Shown: positions 42,178 to 51,207 of the stretch, one piece after another
Layout: each line of letters begins with the position of its first letter
Numbering within the stretch: position 1 is the first letter of the stretch
Source: JAAXGX01 sp965221595
GTDB taxonomy: Bacteria > Acidobacteriota > Vicinamibacteria > Vicinamibacterales > UBA8438
Direction of reading: 5' to 3'
NCBI GenBank assembly: GCA_965221595.1
Contig: OZ244900.1
Location: 3,410,001 to 3,474,000 of the forward strand
Length of the DNA: 64,000 nt
Notes under the pieces: model-generated
The model's database searches: none
Told to the model about the DNA's origin: nothing
Seen by the model: only the letters and a program-made list of their open reading frames with translations
Translations under genes and position numbers: made by a program

Positions 42178-43182
42178 TCAGGTTCGGCGTCCGGTCGCGG
42201 CGGCCGGGACCGGTTCGCCGGCGCCCGAGAGCCGTTGCAGGTCGGCATCCACCATGGTGCGGACGAGGGTCGGAAAATCGACCAAGGGCCGCCAGCCCAA
42301 CAGCGCGCGGGCCCTCGATGCGTCGCCGACCAGGTGCTCGATGTCGGCCGGCCGCACGAACCTCTCATCCGTGTGCACGTGCGCGCGCCAATCGAGGCCC
42401 ACGTGCGAGAACGCGGTCTCGACCAGATCCTGGACCGAGTGGCTGACTCCCGTCGCAACCACGTAGTCGGCCGGCGCATCCTGCTGCAGCATCGACCACA
42501 TCGCGCGCACGTAGTCGCCGGCGAACCCCCAGTCCCGGCGTGCGTCGAGGTTGCCCAGCGCAAGTGTCCTAGCCTGCCCGAGCTTGATGCGCGCCACCCC
42601 GTGGCTGACCTTGCGCGTCACGAACTCCAGGCCGCGCCGCGGCGACTCATGGTTGAACAGGATGCCCGACACGGCGAAGAGGTCGTAGCTCTCGCGGTAG
42701 TTCACCGTGATGTGGTGGGCGAACGCCTTGGACACCCCGTAGGGGCTGCGCGGATAGAACGGCGTGCGCTCGTTCTGGGGCGACTCGCGGACCGTCCCGA
42801 ACATCTCGCTCGAAGACGCCTGGTAGTAGCGGATCGACGTGTCCACCTGGCGGATGGCCTCGAGCAGGCGCGTTACACCCTGGGCGTTGTACTCGCCGGT
42901 CAGCATCGGCTGGTCCCAGGACGCCGGGACGAACGACATGGCGGCGAGGTTGTAGATCTCGTGCGGCCGCACCTCGTCGACGAGGCGGATCAGCGAGAGC
43001 TGATCCAGCAGGTCGCCGGGTCGCAGCTCGATGCGGTCGAGGAGGTGCTCGATGCGCCAGTGGTTCGGGGTGCTCAGGCGGCGCACCACGCCGACGATCT
43101 CGTACCCCTCGGCGAGCAGCAGCTCCGCCAGATACGAGCCGTCCTGCCCGCTGACGCCGGTGATGATGGCCCGCTTCGACAT
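42178..43182 (-). CDS. gmd: GDP-mannose 4,6-dehydratase
   Basis: This extended short-chain dehydrogenase has 334 aa and makes GDP-4-dehydro-6-deoxymannose, a precursor of fucose, rhamnose or other 6-deoxyhexoses for surface glycans. The NADP loop is GVSGQDGSYLAELLL with VVRR at the end of beta 2. SSSEMFG and YGVSKAFAHHITVNYRESY hold the catalytic residues. FNHESPRRGLEFVTRK is specific to Gmd. The next enzyme (fucose synthase or reductase) is not adjacent. The ATG at 43182 starts the Rossmann fold. Confidence 0.92.
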   Translation of the reverse strand: MSKRAIITGVSGQDGSYLAELLLAEGYEIVGVVRRLSTPNHWRIEHLLDRIELRPGDLLDQLSLIRLVDEVRPHEIYNLAAMSFVPASWDQPMLTGEYNAQGVTRLLEAIRQVDTSIRYYQASSSEMFGTVRESPQNERTPFYPRSPYGVSKAFAHHITVNYRESYDLFAVSGILFNHESPRRGLEFVTRKVSHGVARIKLGQARTLALGNLDARRDWGFAGDYVRAMWSMLQQDAPADYVVATGVSHSVQDLVETAFSHVGLDWRAHVHTDERFVRPADIEHLVGDASRARALLGWRPLVDFPTLVRTMVDADLQRLSGAGEPVPAAATGRRT

Positions 43183-43224
43183 GGCGTCCGGTGCTCTCAG
43201 TGTACGACGTCGCGCGCGGCGGCG

Positions 43225-43233
43225 TGGCACAAT
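43225..43233 (+). promoter_or_regulatory. Possible extended -10 for lhgO
   Basis: TGGCACAAT resembles an extended -10 element 11 nt before the lhgO ATG, so the mRNA would start close to the start codon. No -35 is seen. It lies in the 62-bp divergent gap between gmd and lhgO. Confidence 0.3.
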
Positions 43234-43244
43234 CGTCGCCGGTG

Positions 43245-44345
43245 ATGGAGCGTCTCGACGTGGCGATCGTCGGCGGGGGCGTCGTGGGACTCGCCGCCGC
43301 CTGCGCCGTCGCCGAACGCGGCCTTTCGACCTGCGTGCTCGAACGGCATCCGCGTCCGGGGCTGGAGTCGAGCACGCACAACAGCGGTGTGCTCCACGCC
43401 GGGATCTACTACCCGGCGGGCTCGCTCAAGGCCCTGCTGTGCGTCGAGGGACGCGAAGCGCTGTACCGCTTCTGCGCGCAGCACGACATCCCGCACGCGC
43501 GCTGCGGCAAGCTCATCGTGTGCACGCGGGCCAGCGAGATTGACGAGCTCGAACGACTCGCCGCCCGCGGGACCGCGAACGGCGTCGACAACCTGACCGT
43601 CGTGGACCGCCGCTTCGTCCGCGCCCGCGAGCCGGCCGTCGACGCCTGCGCGGCGCTGTGGTCGCCGTCGACCGGCATCGTGGAGGCCGAGGGCGTGGTG
43701 CGCGCGCTGGCGCGCCTGGCCACTGCGCGCGAGGCCTACCTGCTGCCCGGCACGCCGGTCCAAGGCGGCAGCGCCGGCCGCGACACCATCGAGCTGCGCA
43801 CGCCCCGCGAGACGATTGCCGCGCGCGTCGTGGTCAACGCCGCCGGCCTGTACTCCGACGAGCTGGCGGCCATGCTCGGCGGCGAGCCGTTCACGATCTA
43901 CCCGGTCAGGGGCGAGTACGCCGAGCTGGCGCCCGCGCGCCGGCACCTGATCAACGGCCTCGTGTACCCGCTCCCCGAGCCGACGGGTCATGGCCTGGGC
44001 GTGCACTTCACCCGCACCACGTGGGGTACCGTCACGCTCGGCCCGACCGCCCGCTACCAGACGGCCCGCGACGACCTCGAGGCCGACCGCCTCCCGCTGG
44101 AGGTTTTTCTGCGCGCGGCGCGGCGCCTGCTGCCCGCACTCGCGCCGGAGGACCTGCGCCCGGGCGGCACGGGGATTCGGGCCAAGGCCTGCCCGCCTGA
44201 CGTGCCGTTCGCCGACTTCATCATTCGCCGCGACGCCCGCATCCCCCGCCTCGTGCACGCGGCCGGCATCGACTCGCCCGGCCTGACCGCGTGCCTCGCC
44301 ATCGGCCGCCTGGTATCGGATCTCGTGGAAGAAGCGCTGGGCTGA
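43245..44345 (+). CDS. lhgO: L-2-hydroxyglutarate oxidase/dehydrogenase
   Basis: An FAD enzyme of 366 aa in the DAO family that oxidises L-2-hydroxyglutarate to 2-oxoglutarate. The dinucleotide fold VAIVGGGVVGLAAACAVAER is at residues 6-25. SSTHNSGVLHAGIYYPAGS is the LhgO signature around the flavin site, and the C-terminal part has VHAAGIDSPGLTACLAIGRL. It is a single gene, divergent from gmd and convergent with rmlD. A function in metabolite repair is likely. Confidence 0.88.
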   Translation: MERLDVAIVGGGVVGLAAACAVAERGLSTCVLERHPRPGLESSTHNSGVLHAGIYYPAGSLKALLCVEGREALYRFCAQHDIPHARCGKLIVCTRASEIDELERLAARGTANGVDNLTVVDRRFVRAREPAVDACAALWSPSTGIVEAEGVVRALARLATAREAYLLPGTPVQGGSAGRDTIELRTPRETIAARVVVNAAGLYSDELAAMLGGEPFTIYPVRGEYAELAPARRHLINGLVYPLPEPTGHGLGVHFTRTTWGTVTLGPTARYQTARDDLEADRLPLEVFLRAARRLLPALAPEDLRPGGTGIRAKACPPDVPFADFIIRRDARIPRLVHAAGIDSPGLTACLAIGRLVSDLVEEALG

Positions 44346-44425
44346 GAAAACGACCGCGCCGGTGTCGACAACGGTCCAGGCATCTCCGTCCACGTCCCGC
44401 AAGCCTACCGAATCCGGCGGCGCCA

Positions 44426-45292
44426 TCAACGGTTCACCCCTGCAGGGGCCGTCCTCTCGGCTGCATAGCGCGCCAGTGCGTCCGTCCAGGCCGGCATCAC
44501 GATGCCGGTCTGGGCAAGCTTGGCGTTCGACAGTGCGCTGTACGCCGGTCGCCGCGCGCGTGGCGGGCGGTCGGCCGCGGCAACCGGCACGATGCGGGCC
44601 GGGCGGCCAAGGTGGCGCGCGAGCTCGGTCGCCACCTCGAGCCAGGTGCCGCGGCCGGAACCGACGCAGTGATAGACGCCGGCGGGCGGCGCCGTGGCCA
44701 GCAGCGCGGCCGTTGCCGCCGCCACGTCGGGCACGTAGCTCGGCGAGACCGTCCGGTCCGCGAATGCCTGGACTTCGCGGCCCGCCAGGATGGAGTCCGC
44801 CATGCGGTCGAGGCTGCTCGCGCGCACGCCGGGACGCCCGCCGCCGAACAGGCTGGCCACCCGCAGGACGTAGCCCCGGGCGTCCCGCGCGAACCACTCG
44901 CCCACCAGCTTCGACATCGCGTAGACGCTCCGCGGACTGGGGGCGTCCTCCTCGGTATACGGCGCCGCAGCCGAACCGTCGAAGACGAAGTCGGTGCTGT
45001 AGTGCACCAGGCTGGCGCCCGCGGCGGCGGCGGCACGCGCGAGCGTGCGCACCGCGAAGGCATTCAGCTCGAAGGCGGCCGCGGGGTCGTCCTCGGCGCC
45101 GTCCACGTCGTTCCAGGCGGCGCAGTTGACGATGGCGTCTGGCGCGACCGACCGCAAGGCCGCGGCGACGTCCGCGGGCCGGGTGACGTCGAGCCCGCTC
45201 CGGCCGCGCGCCGCGACCCGGTGCCGGGCCCCGAGCAGCGCCACCAGCGTGGACCCGAGGCGGCCTTCCGCCCCGGTGACCAGGATCGTCAC
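44426..45292 (-). CDS. rmlD: dTDP-4-dehydrorhamnose reductase-like SDR protein
   Basis: A 288-aa NAD(P)-dependent reductase. TILVTGAEGRLGSTLVALL is the Rossmann loop, YSTDFVFDG and YAMSKLVGEWFA hold the catalytic Thr/Tyr/Lys residues, and the C-terminal half binds the sugar. It probably makes dTDP-L-rhamnose for surface polysaccharide. rmlA, rmlB and rmlC are not nearby, so the exact sugar is uncertain. Its GTG start overlaps the smpB stop. Confidence 0.8.
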   Translation of the reverse strand: MTILVTGAEGRLGSTLVALLGARHRVAARGRSGLDVTRPADVAAALRSVAPDAIVNCAAWNDVDGAEDDPAAAFELNAFAVRTLARAAAAAGASLVHYSTDFVFDGSAAAPYTEEDAPSPRSVYAMSKLVGEWFARDARGYVLRVASLFGGGRPGVRASSLDRMADSILAGREVQAFADRTVSPSYVPDVAAATAALLATAPPAGVYHCVGSGRGTWLEVATELARHLGRPARIVPVAAADRPPRARRPAYSALSNAKLAQTGIVMPAWTDALARYAAERTAPAGVNR

Positions 45293-45756
45293 CGCGCGCG
45301 GCCCTTCACCATCGCGCGCGTCTCGCGGTCAATCTCGCGGCGCCGGATGGTCTCGCGCTTGTCGTGGGTCTTCTTGCCCTTGGCTATGCTCACGGCCACC
45401 TTCACCCGCCCGTTCCTGAAGTACATCCGCACCGGCACGAGCGTGCAGCCCCGCTCGACGGTCTTGCCGATCAACTTGCGGATCTCGCCCTTGTTCAGCA
45501 GCAGTTTCCGCCGGCGCAGCGGTTCGTGCTCGGCATACCCGCGATGGCTGTAGGGGCTGATGTGCACGTTGTGCAGGAAGACCTCCCCGTTCTCGACGCG
45601 CCCGAAACTGTCGCGGAGGTTGACGCGGCCCTCCCGGATGGCCTTGACCTCCGTGCCGAGCAGCACGATGCCCGCCTCGAAGGTATCGAGCAGGTGGTAG
45701 TCGTGGCGCGCCTTGCGGTTGTCGGCGATTTGGCGTTCGCCGGCCCGGTCGGTCAT
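45289..45756 (-). CDS. smpB: SsrA-binding protein SmpB
   Basis: This protein binds tmRNA for rescue of stalled ribosomes, 155 aa. ADNRKARHDYHLLDTFEAGIVL, GTEVKAIREGRVNLRDSF and the basic C-terminal tail KGKKTHDKRETIRRR are canonical. It overlaps pdxA and rmlD by 4 nt each. The tmRNA gene itself was not found in the window. Confidence 0.97.
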   Translation of the reverse strand: MTDRAGERQIADNRKARHDYHLLDTFEAGIVLLGTEVKAIREGRVNLRDSFGRVENGEVFLHNVHISPYSHRGYAEHEPLRRRKLLLNKGEIRKLIGKTVERGCTLVPVRMYFRNGRVKVAVSIAKGKKTHDKRETIRRREIDRETRAMVKGRAR

Positions 45757-46652
45757 GACGCAGCGGGGACGCGGCGCGCCGCGAGCCGCGCGGCAAGGCG
45801 CAATGCTTCGATCAGGCTGGACGGATCGGCCACGCCCCGCCCGGCAATGTCGTACGCGGTGCCGTGGTCGACCGAGGTGCGCACGATCGGCAACCCCAGC
45901 GTCACGTTGACGGCGCGGCCGAAGCCGAGCAGCTTGACCGGAATGAGCCCCTGGTCGTGATAGCAGGCCACCACGGCGTCGAACTCGCCGCCGAGCGCCC
46001 GCACGAACACCGTATCGCCCGGCAGCGGGCCTGCGACGGCGATGCCGCGGGCCTGCAGGGCCTCGACGGCAGGTCGCAGCACCCGCGCCTCCTCGTGGCC
46101 CATGAGCCCCTGCTCACCCGCGTGCGGGTTGATGCCGGCCAGCGCCAGGCGCGGCGGCAGGTGGCATCCGAACCGCGGCAGTTCGGCGGCGGCGAGCTCG
46201 ACAGTGCGCTCGACCCGCTGCCGCGTGAGCTGCGCCGGAACCTCCGCCAGCGGGATGTGCACGGTCGCCAGCACGACGCGCAGGCGCTCCGTGTGGAACA
46301 TCATCGCGACGTCGGACGCGCCTGTCAGGTGTGCCAGCAGCTCGGTGTGGCCGCGCCACGGCAGACCGGCCAGCCTCCAGGCGGTCTTGTTGACCGGCGC
46401 GGTCGCGAGGGCGTCGAGCCGCCCCGCGAGCGCGTCGGCCGCCGCCCGGCAGACGGCGTCGTAGGCGGCGCGCCCGCCGGCCGCCGTCGCCACGCCCGGC
46501 TCGAACACCGGGCCGGCGCCGGCATCCGCCGGATGGTACAGCAGGGGTTCACAGACGTCGGTGACGCGCGCGTCGCAGGCCGCCCGCGCCGCGATCTCCG
46601 GCCCGATACCCGCAGGATCGCCGACGGTGAGACCGATGCGGGGAAGTGCCAT
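45753..46652 (-). CDS. pdxA: 4-hydroxythreonine-4-phosphate dehydrogenase, short form
   Basis: A pyridoxal phosphate biosynthesis enzyme, 299 aa against about 329 in E. coli. GLTVGDPAGIGPEIAARA, the Thr/Lys pair in TAPVNKTAW, and the metal histidines in WRGHTELLAHL, INPHAGEQGLMG and ACYHDQGLIPVK are all present. About 30 residues are missing between beta 2 and the GRAAYDAV helix, a region that is a variable surface loop in the family. The enzyme is probably active. It is coupled to smpB by a 4-nt overlap and lies 58 nt after ricT. Confidence 0.92.
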   Translation of the reverse strand: MALPRIGLTVGDPAGIGPEIAARAACDARVTDVCEPLLYHPADAGAGPVFEPGVATAAGGRAAYDAVCRAAADALAGRLDALATAPVNKTAWRLAGLPWRGHTELLAHLTGASDVAMMFHTERLRVVLATVHIPLAEVPAQLTRQRVERTVELAAAELPRFGCHLPPRLALAGINPHAGEQGLMGHEEARVLRPAVEALQARGIAVAGPLPGDTVFVRALGGEFDAVVACYHDQGLIPVKLLGFGRAVNVTLGLPIVRTSVDHGTAYDIAGRGVADPSSLIEALRLAARLAARRVPAAS

Positions 46653-46710
46653 CACCCGGCTTCAAGTGGACGGAACTGCGCAGACTGCCGGTCCGCGGAT
46701 CGCCACCGCG

Positions 46711-47493
46711 TCAGGCGCCTGCGGCGCACGAGCCGCAGCCCCCGCTCGCACAACCGCCGCCACAGCCGCCACCGCTGCCGCCGCGGCTGCAAGAGCCCTC
46801 GTGGGCGCAACCGGCGAACTGCTCGCCCGCGGCGTTGGGCAGCTCGTACCGCAAGCAACATTTCAGCCGCCCGCACAACCCGGAGAGCCGCGAAGGGTTG
46901 AGGCTGAGGTGCTGCCGCTTGGCCATCTTGATGGAGATCGGCTCGAAGCCCTTGAGCCAGGTGGTGCAGCAGAGCGGTCGGCCGCACGTCCCGTAGCCGC
47001 CGAGCAGCTTCGCCTCGTCGCGGGCGCCGAGCTGGCGCATCTCGATGCGGCAGCGGAACTCGGCCGCCAGATCGCGCACGAGGTCCCGGAAGTCGACGCG
47101 ATCCTCGGCGGTGAAGTAGAAGACCAGCCGCGAAGAGTCGAACGGCTGCTCAACGCGCACCAGCTTCATGGCGAGGCCGCGCTCGCGTATCTTCATCGAG
47201 CTGATGCGCCGCGCCTCGCGCTCGCGGTGCCGCCGCGCAAGACGGTTCGTGACGTCCTGCCGGGACGCCCGGCGCAGCACCCGGTCGCCGGCGGCCGGCG
47301 CCGCGCGGGCGGCGAGCCCGGACACCGACGGCTTCACCGTACCGTAGGCGCGCTGCGCGCCCCGCGCGACCACCACCGCATCACCCGGCTGCAAGGGCGG
47401 ATTGAAGCCGACCTCCGGCAGGAGGAAGTGGTGCGCCCGCCCGACCGGATCGAACTTGACGCTCACGAACGGCGGCTGTCCGGATTCGGCCAT
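46711..47493 (-). CDS. ricT: RicT/YaaT family PSP1-domain protein with a Cys-rich tail
   Basis: A 260-aa protein of the PSP1 C-terminal family. The core has VKFDPVGRAHHF, LVRVEQPFDSSRLVFYFTAEDRVDFRDLVRDL, and the conserved Cys-rich GYGTCGRPLCC and SGLCGRLKCCLRYE. In Bacillus, RicT works with RicA and RicF (a Fe-S complex) in RNA processing. The last 35 or so residues are a Gly/Ser tail with six further cysteines in CxxxxxC, GGC and GSC spacings. It follows holB by 19 nt, the usual holB-ricT order. Confidence 0.88.
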   Translation of the reverse strand: MAESGQPPFVSVKFDPVGRAHHFLLPEVGFNPPLQPGDAVVVARGAQRAYGTVKPSVSGLAARAAPAAGDRVLRRASRQDVTNRLARRHREREARRISSMKIRERGLAMKLVRVEQPFDSSRLVFYFTAEDRVDFRDLVRDLAAEFRCRIEMRQLGARDEAKLLGGYGTCGRPLCCTTWLKGFEPISIKMAKRQHLSLNPSRLSGLCGRLKCCLRYELPNAAGEQFAGCAHEGSCSRGGSGGGCGGGCASGGCGSCAAGA

Positions 47494-47512
47494 GTCTCTG
47501 CGGCGCAGACTC

Positions 47513-48550
47513 CTAGATGCGGCACGCGACCCAGTCGGCCACGACCTTCAGGCTGGCGTTGTGCACTGCCCCGAGCGCCTCGCCGACCACTGCGAAGCCG
47601 GCCACGCCGCGCCGGGGGGCGACGGTCCGCGCCAGCGGTTCGAGTCGGGCGCCCAGGTCCGCGTTGGCGAGGGCCGCCCGGTCCGCGCCGCTGGCCAGCA
47701 GCGTGACGTCACGCAGCATCGACGCCAGCACGCGCAGCCGCTGCGCGAACTCCCGGCGCTCGACCGCGGCGTCGCGTTTCGCGGGCAGCAGTCCCTTCGC
47801 CGCAGCGAGGCGCGACTTCGTCTCGGACGTACCCGCAACAGCCTGCAGCAGCGCCAGCGCCGCAGCGCGCGCCGCAGCCAGCTCCCCGGACGCCAGCCGC
47901 ACTGCGTGGCCTACGCTGCCCCCGGCCGATGCGGCCGAGGCCAGTGCGGTCGACTCGTCGCGGCCGAGGTCGCGCTGCAGAACGTCGGTGACTTCCGCCA
48001 TCCCGAGCTGGCCGAAGGCCAGGCGCTGGCAGCGCGACCGCACCGTCGCAAACAACAGGTCGGGCCGCGCCGTGACCAGAACGAACTGCGAGGCGTCGGG
48101 CGGTTCCTCCAGGGTCTTGAGCAGCGCGTTCTGCGCTTGCGGACCCAGTTGGTCTGCGCCGTCGATCACGATGACCCGGCGCTGCCCCTCGAAAGGTCGA
48201 TAGCGGGCCTGGCCCATCGCCCCGCGCACCGCGTCGACGGTGATGGACCCGCCGTCCCCGGCCTCGACCGCGAGCACGTCGGGATGCGCGCCGCGGGCGA
48301 TCCGGCGGCAGGTAGCGCAACGGCCGCAGGCATCGAACGGGAGATCAGGGCCGGCGCCCGACCCGCGCGGCCGGGCACCGCGCAGCGGGTCGGCGCAGTT
48401 CAGTGCCTGGGCGAGCGCCGTGGCGGTCAGCCGCTTTCCGACGCCCTCAGGCCCCGCGAAGAGCAGGCTGGGCGGCAGCGACGCCCGGTCGACAGCGCGC
48501 GAAATCAACTGCACGAGTCCGCGATGACCCGCGATATCGCGAAAAGCCAT
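47513..48550 (-). CDS. holB: DNA polymerase III subunit delta'
   Basis: A clamp-loader subunit of 345 aa. It has an AAA+ fold with FAGPEGVGKRLTATALAQAL, the zinc module around CGRCATC, VIVIDGADQLGPQAQNALLKTLEEPP and a C-terminal collar domain. The ATG at 48550 is chosen (MAFRDIAGHRGLVQLI). It heads the holB-ricT-pdxA-smpB-rmlD run. The upstream tmk gene seen in many genomes is absent; gmhB and tRNAs lie there instead. Confidence 0.9.
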   Translation of the reverse strand: MAFRDIAGHRGLVQLISRAVDRASLPPSLLFAGPEGVGKRLTATALAQALNCADPLRGARPRGSGAGPDLPFDACGRCATCRRIARGAHPDVLAVEAGDGGSITVDAVRGAMGQARYRPFEGQRRVIVIDGADQLGPQAQNALLKTLEEPPDASQFVLVTARPDLLFATVRSRCQRLAFGQLGMAEVTDVLQRDLGRDESTALASAASAGGSVGHAVRLASGELAAARAAALALLQAVAGTSETKSRLAAAKGLLPAKRDAAVERREFAQRLRVLASMLRDVTLLASGADRAALANADLGARLEPLARTVAPRRGVAGFAVVGEALGAVHNASLKVVADWVACRI

Positions 48551-48632
48551 GCACGAAATCGAATCGTAGCACACGGATCACGCGCCGGGCGGGCCACAGG
48601 CCGCGCCGGGGGCCACCCGGCGGCGGCGGGCG

Positions 48633-49292
48633 TCAGCCGCGGGGGTCCGCGGCGGGCGCCAGCCGCGGCGACGGGAGGCGGCGGAGAATCCAGCCGGCGG
48701 CCTCCAGCAGGTTGGCGGCGACGGCGTCGGCCGTCTCGCCCCGGGCCGGCCGGGCGGCCTGGCTCGCGCCGTAGCCCGTCTCCACGAGAACGGCAGCGGT
48801 CCCGGCGGCGCGCGCCAGCCGGACGTCGGTCCAGCGATCGCCGACGACGACCGAGCGCGCGACATCGAGGCCCAGGTCCGCCGCGGCCTGGCGGATCATG
48901 CCCGGCGCGGGCTTGTGGCAGCGGCAGCGCCGACGGTACGCCGTCAGTGGCGCGTCGGGCAGGTGGGGACAGTAGTAGTGCCCGTCGAGCCGCTCGCCGG
49001 CCCGCGCGAGATCCTGCTGCAAGCGGTCGCGTACTTCGAGAACCGCCGCCTCGGTGATCATCCCGCGCGCCACGCCCGCCTGGTTCGTCACGACGACGAC
49101 CGCGTAGCCGGCGCGCCGCAAGAGGCGCACGGCCTCGACGCTCCAGGGGTAGAGGCGCAGGCGGTCGAGGCGGTCGAGGTAGCCGACGTCCTCGATCAAC
49201 GTCCCGTCCCGATCGAGGAAGACGGCCGGCGTGAAGGCGGAACGGAGCTGCGCCCGCGCGCCGCGGGCGCGACTCGGCGGTGTGCGTGGCAT
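48633..49292 (-). CDS. gmhB: D-glycero-beta-D-manno-heptose 1,7-bisphosphate 7-phosphatase
   Basis: A HAD-family phosphatase of 219 aa in the ADP-heptose pathway for LPS core. The catalytic FLDRDGTLIED has Asp27 and Asp29. VTNQAGVARG is motif 2, CPHLPD followed by CRCHKPAPGM gives the Cys/His zinc site specific to GmhB, and GDRWTDVRLARAAG is motif 4. It fits the rfaE1, rfaE2 and waaC-like genes upstream; gmhA was not found in the window. Confidence 0.93.
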   Translation of the reverse strand: MPRTPPSRARGARAQLRSAFTPAVFLDRDGTLIEDVGYLDRLDRLRLYPWSVEAVRLLRRAGYAVVVVTNQAGVARGMITEAAVLEVRDRLQQDLARAGERLDGHYYCPHLPDAPLTAYRRRCRCHKPAPGMIRQAAADLGLDVARSVVVGDRWTDVRLARAAGTAAVLVETGYGASQAARPARGETADAVAANLLEAAGWILRRLPSPRLAPAADPRG

Positions 49293-49360
49293 CGCTCGGC
49301 GGCGGGCGGAGCCGGCCCGGGCTGGGTCGTCAGCCGGCCGGCTGTGCGTTCTGGAAGAGG

Positions 49361-49437
49361 TGGCGGGGCCGACGAGACTCGAACTCGCGACCTCCGGCGT
49401 GACAGGCCGGCGTTCTAACCAGCTGAACTACGACCCC
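49361..49437 (-). tRNA. tRNA-Asp (GTC anticodon)
   Basis: Cloverleaf with acceptor GGGGTCG/CGGCCCC (one T-G pair), anticodon loop CTGTCAC, discriminator G and encoded CCA. It is paired with tRNA-Val, as often seen. Confidence 0.93.
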
Positions 49438-49502
49438 GCATCCGAACGCGCTGGACCCGCAGGCCCTGCATTACTCCCTCGGGCTCCGCCGCCCGCGGCG
49501 GC

Positions 49503-49577
49503 TGGTGGGCGGTACAGGACTCGAACCTGTGACAGCCGGTGTGTAAGACCGGTGCTCTGCCACTGAGCTAACCGCCC
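49503..49577 (-). tRNA. tRNA-Val (TAC anticodon)
   Basis: Complete cloverleaf with acceptor GGGCGGT, anticodon loop CTTACAC and encoded CCA. It lies 65 nt upstream of tRNA-Asp on the same strand. Confidence 0.95.
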
Positions 49578-49601
49578 CCTGCATGAACCCGGAGTCAGTC
49601 A

Positions 49602-50159
49602 TTATACGGCATCCGCAATGCAGGCGGCACGCAGCCACGCCTTCAGGGCCAGAACGCCGAGTATCGCGGCGAATCCTGCCAGCGCCTGGTGCTCGCCGTT
49701 CGCAACCATCCGCGCGAGGCTGAAGCGCCGCGCCGACGCCGCCGCGGAGCCGGCCACATAGCGCTCGAACTCCGCGCCGAACGCCTCACGGAGGGTCGCC
49801 TCCTCCAACCGGACGGCGGACGCCAGGCTGATGCCGAGGTACCCGAGCACCAGGCCCGCGGCCGGCAGATCGGCAGCCGCCACCGCGAACCCGACGCCGA
49901 TGACGGCCGATCCGCAGTACAGGGGGTGGCGCAGGTAGCGGTACGGCCCCGAACTCGTGATCTCCTCCCCCTTGCGCAGGTGGCCCGCCGCCCACACCCG
50001 GAGCGCCTCCCCGGCCGCGGCCACCAGCGCGCCGGCGCCGAGCGACGGCCAGCTGGGCTGGGCCAGCCATAACGCGCCCGCGCCCACGAAGAAACCGGCC
50101 GACACCCGCGCGCGGGCGACGAGGAACAGTCGGCGGTGGCGCGCGGCAACGTCAGGCAT
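49602..50159 (-). CDS. Isoprenylcysteine methyltransferase-like membrane protein
   Basis: A 185-aa membrane protein with four or five helices and the ICMT/PEMT-type S-adenosylmethionine site GPYRYLRHPLYCGSAV followed later by EEATLREAFGAEFERYV. Such proteins methylate a lipid or isoprenylated substrate at the membrane; bacterial substrates are mostly unknown. Its start overlaps the waaC-like stop by 8 nt (ATGCCTGA), so it may modify an LPS-related or lipid substrate. That link is inference. Confidence 0.8.
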   Translation of the reverse strand: MPDVAARHRRLFLVARARVSAGFFVGAGALWLAQPSWPSLGAGALVAAAGEALRVWAAGHLRKGEEITSSGPYRYLRHPLYCGSAVIGVGFAVAAADLPAAGLVLGYLGISLASAVRLEEATLREAFGAEFERYVAGSAAASARRFSLARMVANGEHQALAGFAAILGVLALKAWLRAACIADAV

Positions 50160-51198
50160 CGTGCGCAGCCTCAGCAGCCAGCCGGCGCGCCACAGCGCCC
50201 GTCACGTGCTCCACCGGAATGGACGCCAGGCAGGGGTGCTGCTGTGCACAGCGACGAACGACCACACCCGACGAGCCGGACCGCTCCAGCCGGCAGCGAC
50301 ACGGCCGGCGCGGCGTCACGACGATGTCGCGCGGCGACCAGGGTCCGTTCCGGCGCGGATCGCTGGGCCCGTAGATGCCGACGGTGGGGGTGCCGACGGC
50401 GGTCGCGACGTGGAGCGGCCCGGTATCGCCCGCGACGACGACCGCGGCGGACCGCGCCAGGGCCACGAGGTCGCCCACGGTGGTGGCCGGCGCCGGCGCC
50501 GCCGCACCGCCCCCCGCCGCCACGACGCGCGCCGCCAGAGCCCGCTCACCCGGTCCCCACAGCACGACCGACGGCAGCCCGTGGTTGTTCCGCAGGCGTT
50601 GCGCCAACGCACCGAACCGTGCGGGCGCCCAGCGCTTGCTGGCCCAGGCCGCGCCGGGATTGAGAAGCGCGAACGGCCGGCTGCCCTGCGCGCCGAGTGC
50701 GGCCCGCGCGCGGTCGACCCGCGCCGACGGCCCCTCCGCAATCGGAAACTCAACGGTCTGCGCGCGCACGCCGAGGCCCGCAACCAGTGCGAGGTTGCGC
50801 TCGATGACATGACCTGAATCGCCCAGCCGCGGCGTTGCGGTGTACAGCCAGCAGGCCGGACGCTCCCGCACCTCGGTCCGGTCGAAGCCGATCAGGCTCC
50901 GGGCTCCCGCCGACCGCGCCAACAGCGCGGACTTCAGCAGCCCCTGGAAGTCGAGCGCCACGTCGTAGCGGGTCTCCCGCAGCGCGCGCACGAGGCTTGG
51001 GAGCCGCGCCAGGACGCCGGTGCGCGGCACGCCGACGCGGCGATCGACCGCCGCAACGAGATCGACGAGCTCGGCATAGCGGTCGTCGACCAGCCAGTCG
51101 ATGCGTGCAGCGGGGAACGTGCGCCGCAGGCCGGCCACGGCCGGAATGGTATGAACGATGTCGCCCAGCGAGCTCAGCCGCACGACGAGGATGCGCAT
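50152..51198 (-). CDS. waaC: Lipopolysaccharide heptosyltransferase, WaaC-like (GT9)
   Basis: A GT-B glycosyltransferase of 348 aa that adds heptose to the Kdo of inner core LPS. The N-terminal MRILVVRLSSLGDIVHTIPA matches WaaC better than WaaF. The donor site has LLNPGAAWASKRWAP and VAGDTGPLHVATAVGTPTVGIYGPSDP. A Cys cluster (CRCRLE and CAQQHPC) near the C-terminus is seen in many GT9 proteins. The gene lies 9 nt after rfaE2. Confidence 0.85.
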   Translation of the reverse strand: MRILVVRLSSLGDIVHTIPAVAGLRRTFPAARIDWLVDDRYAELVDLVAAVDRRVGVPRTGVLARLPSLVRALRETRYDVALDFQGLLKSALLARSAGARSLIGFDRTEVRERPACWLYTATPRLGDSGHVIERNLALVAGLGVRAQTVEFPIAEGPSARVDRARAALGAQGSRPFALLNPGAAWASKRWAPARFGALAQRLRNNHGLPSVVLWGPGERALAARVVAAGGGAAAPAPATTVGDLVALARSAAVVVAGDTGPLHVATAVGTPTVGIYGPSDPRRNGPWSPRDIVVTPRRPCRCRLERSGSSGVVVRRCAQQHPCLASIPVEHVTGAVARRLAAEAAHDA

Positions 51199-51207
51199 CG
51201 GCACGAC

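Noticed and set aside
49361..49439. tRNA-Asp with a GCGGGGT acceptor and no encoded CCA
   Set aside because: Shifting the acceptor by two bases to GGGGTCG/CGGCCCC gives a full 7-bp stem, a G discriminator and an encoded CCA.
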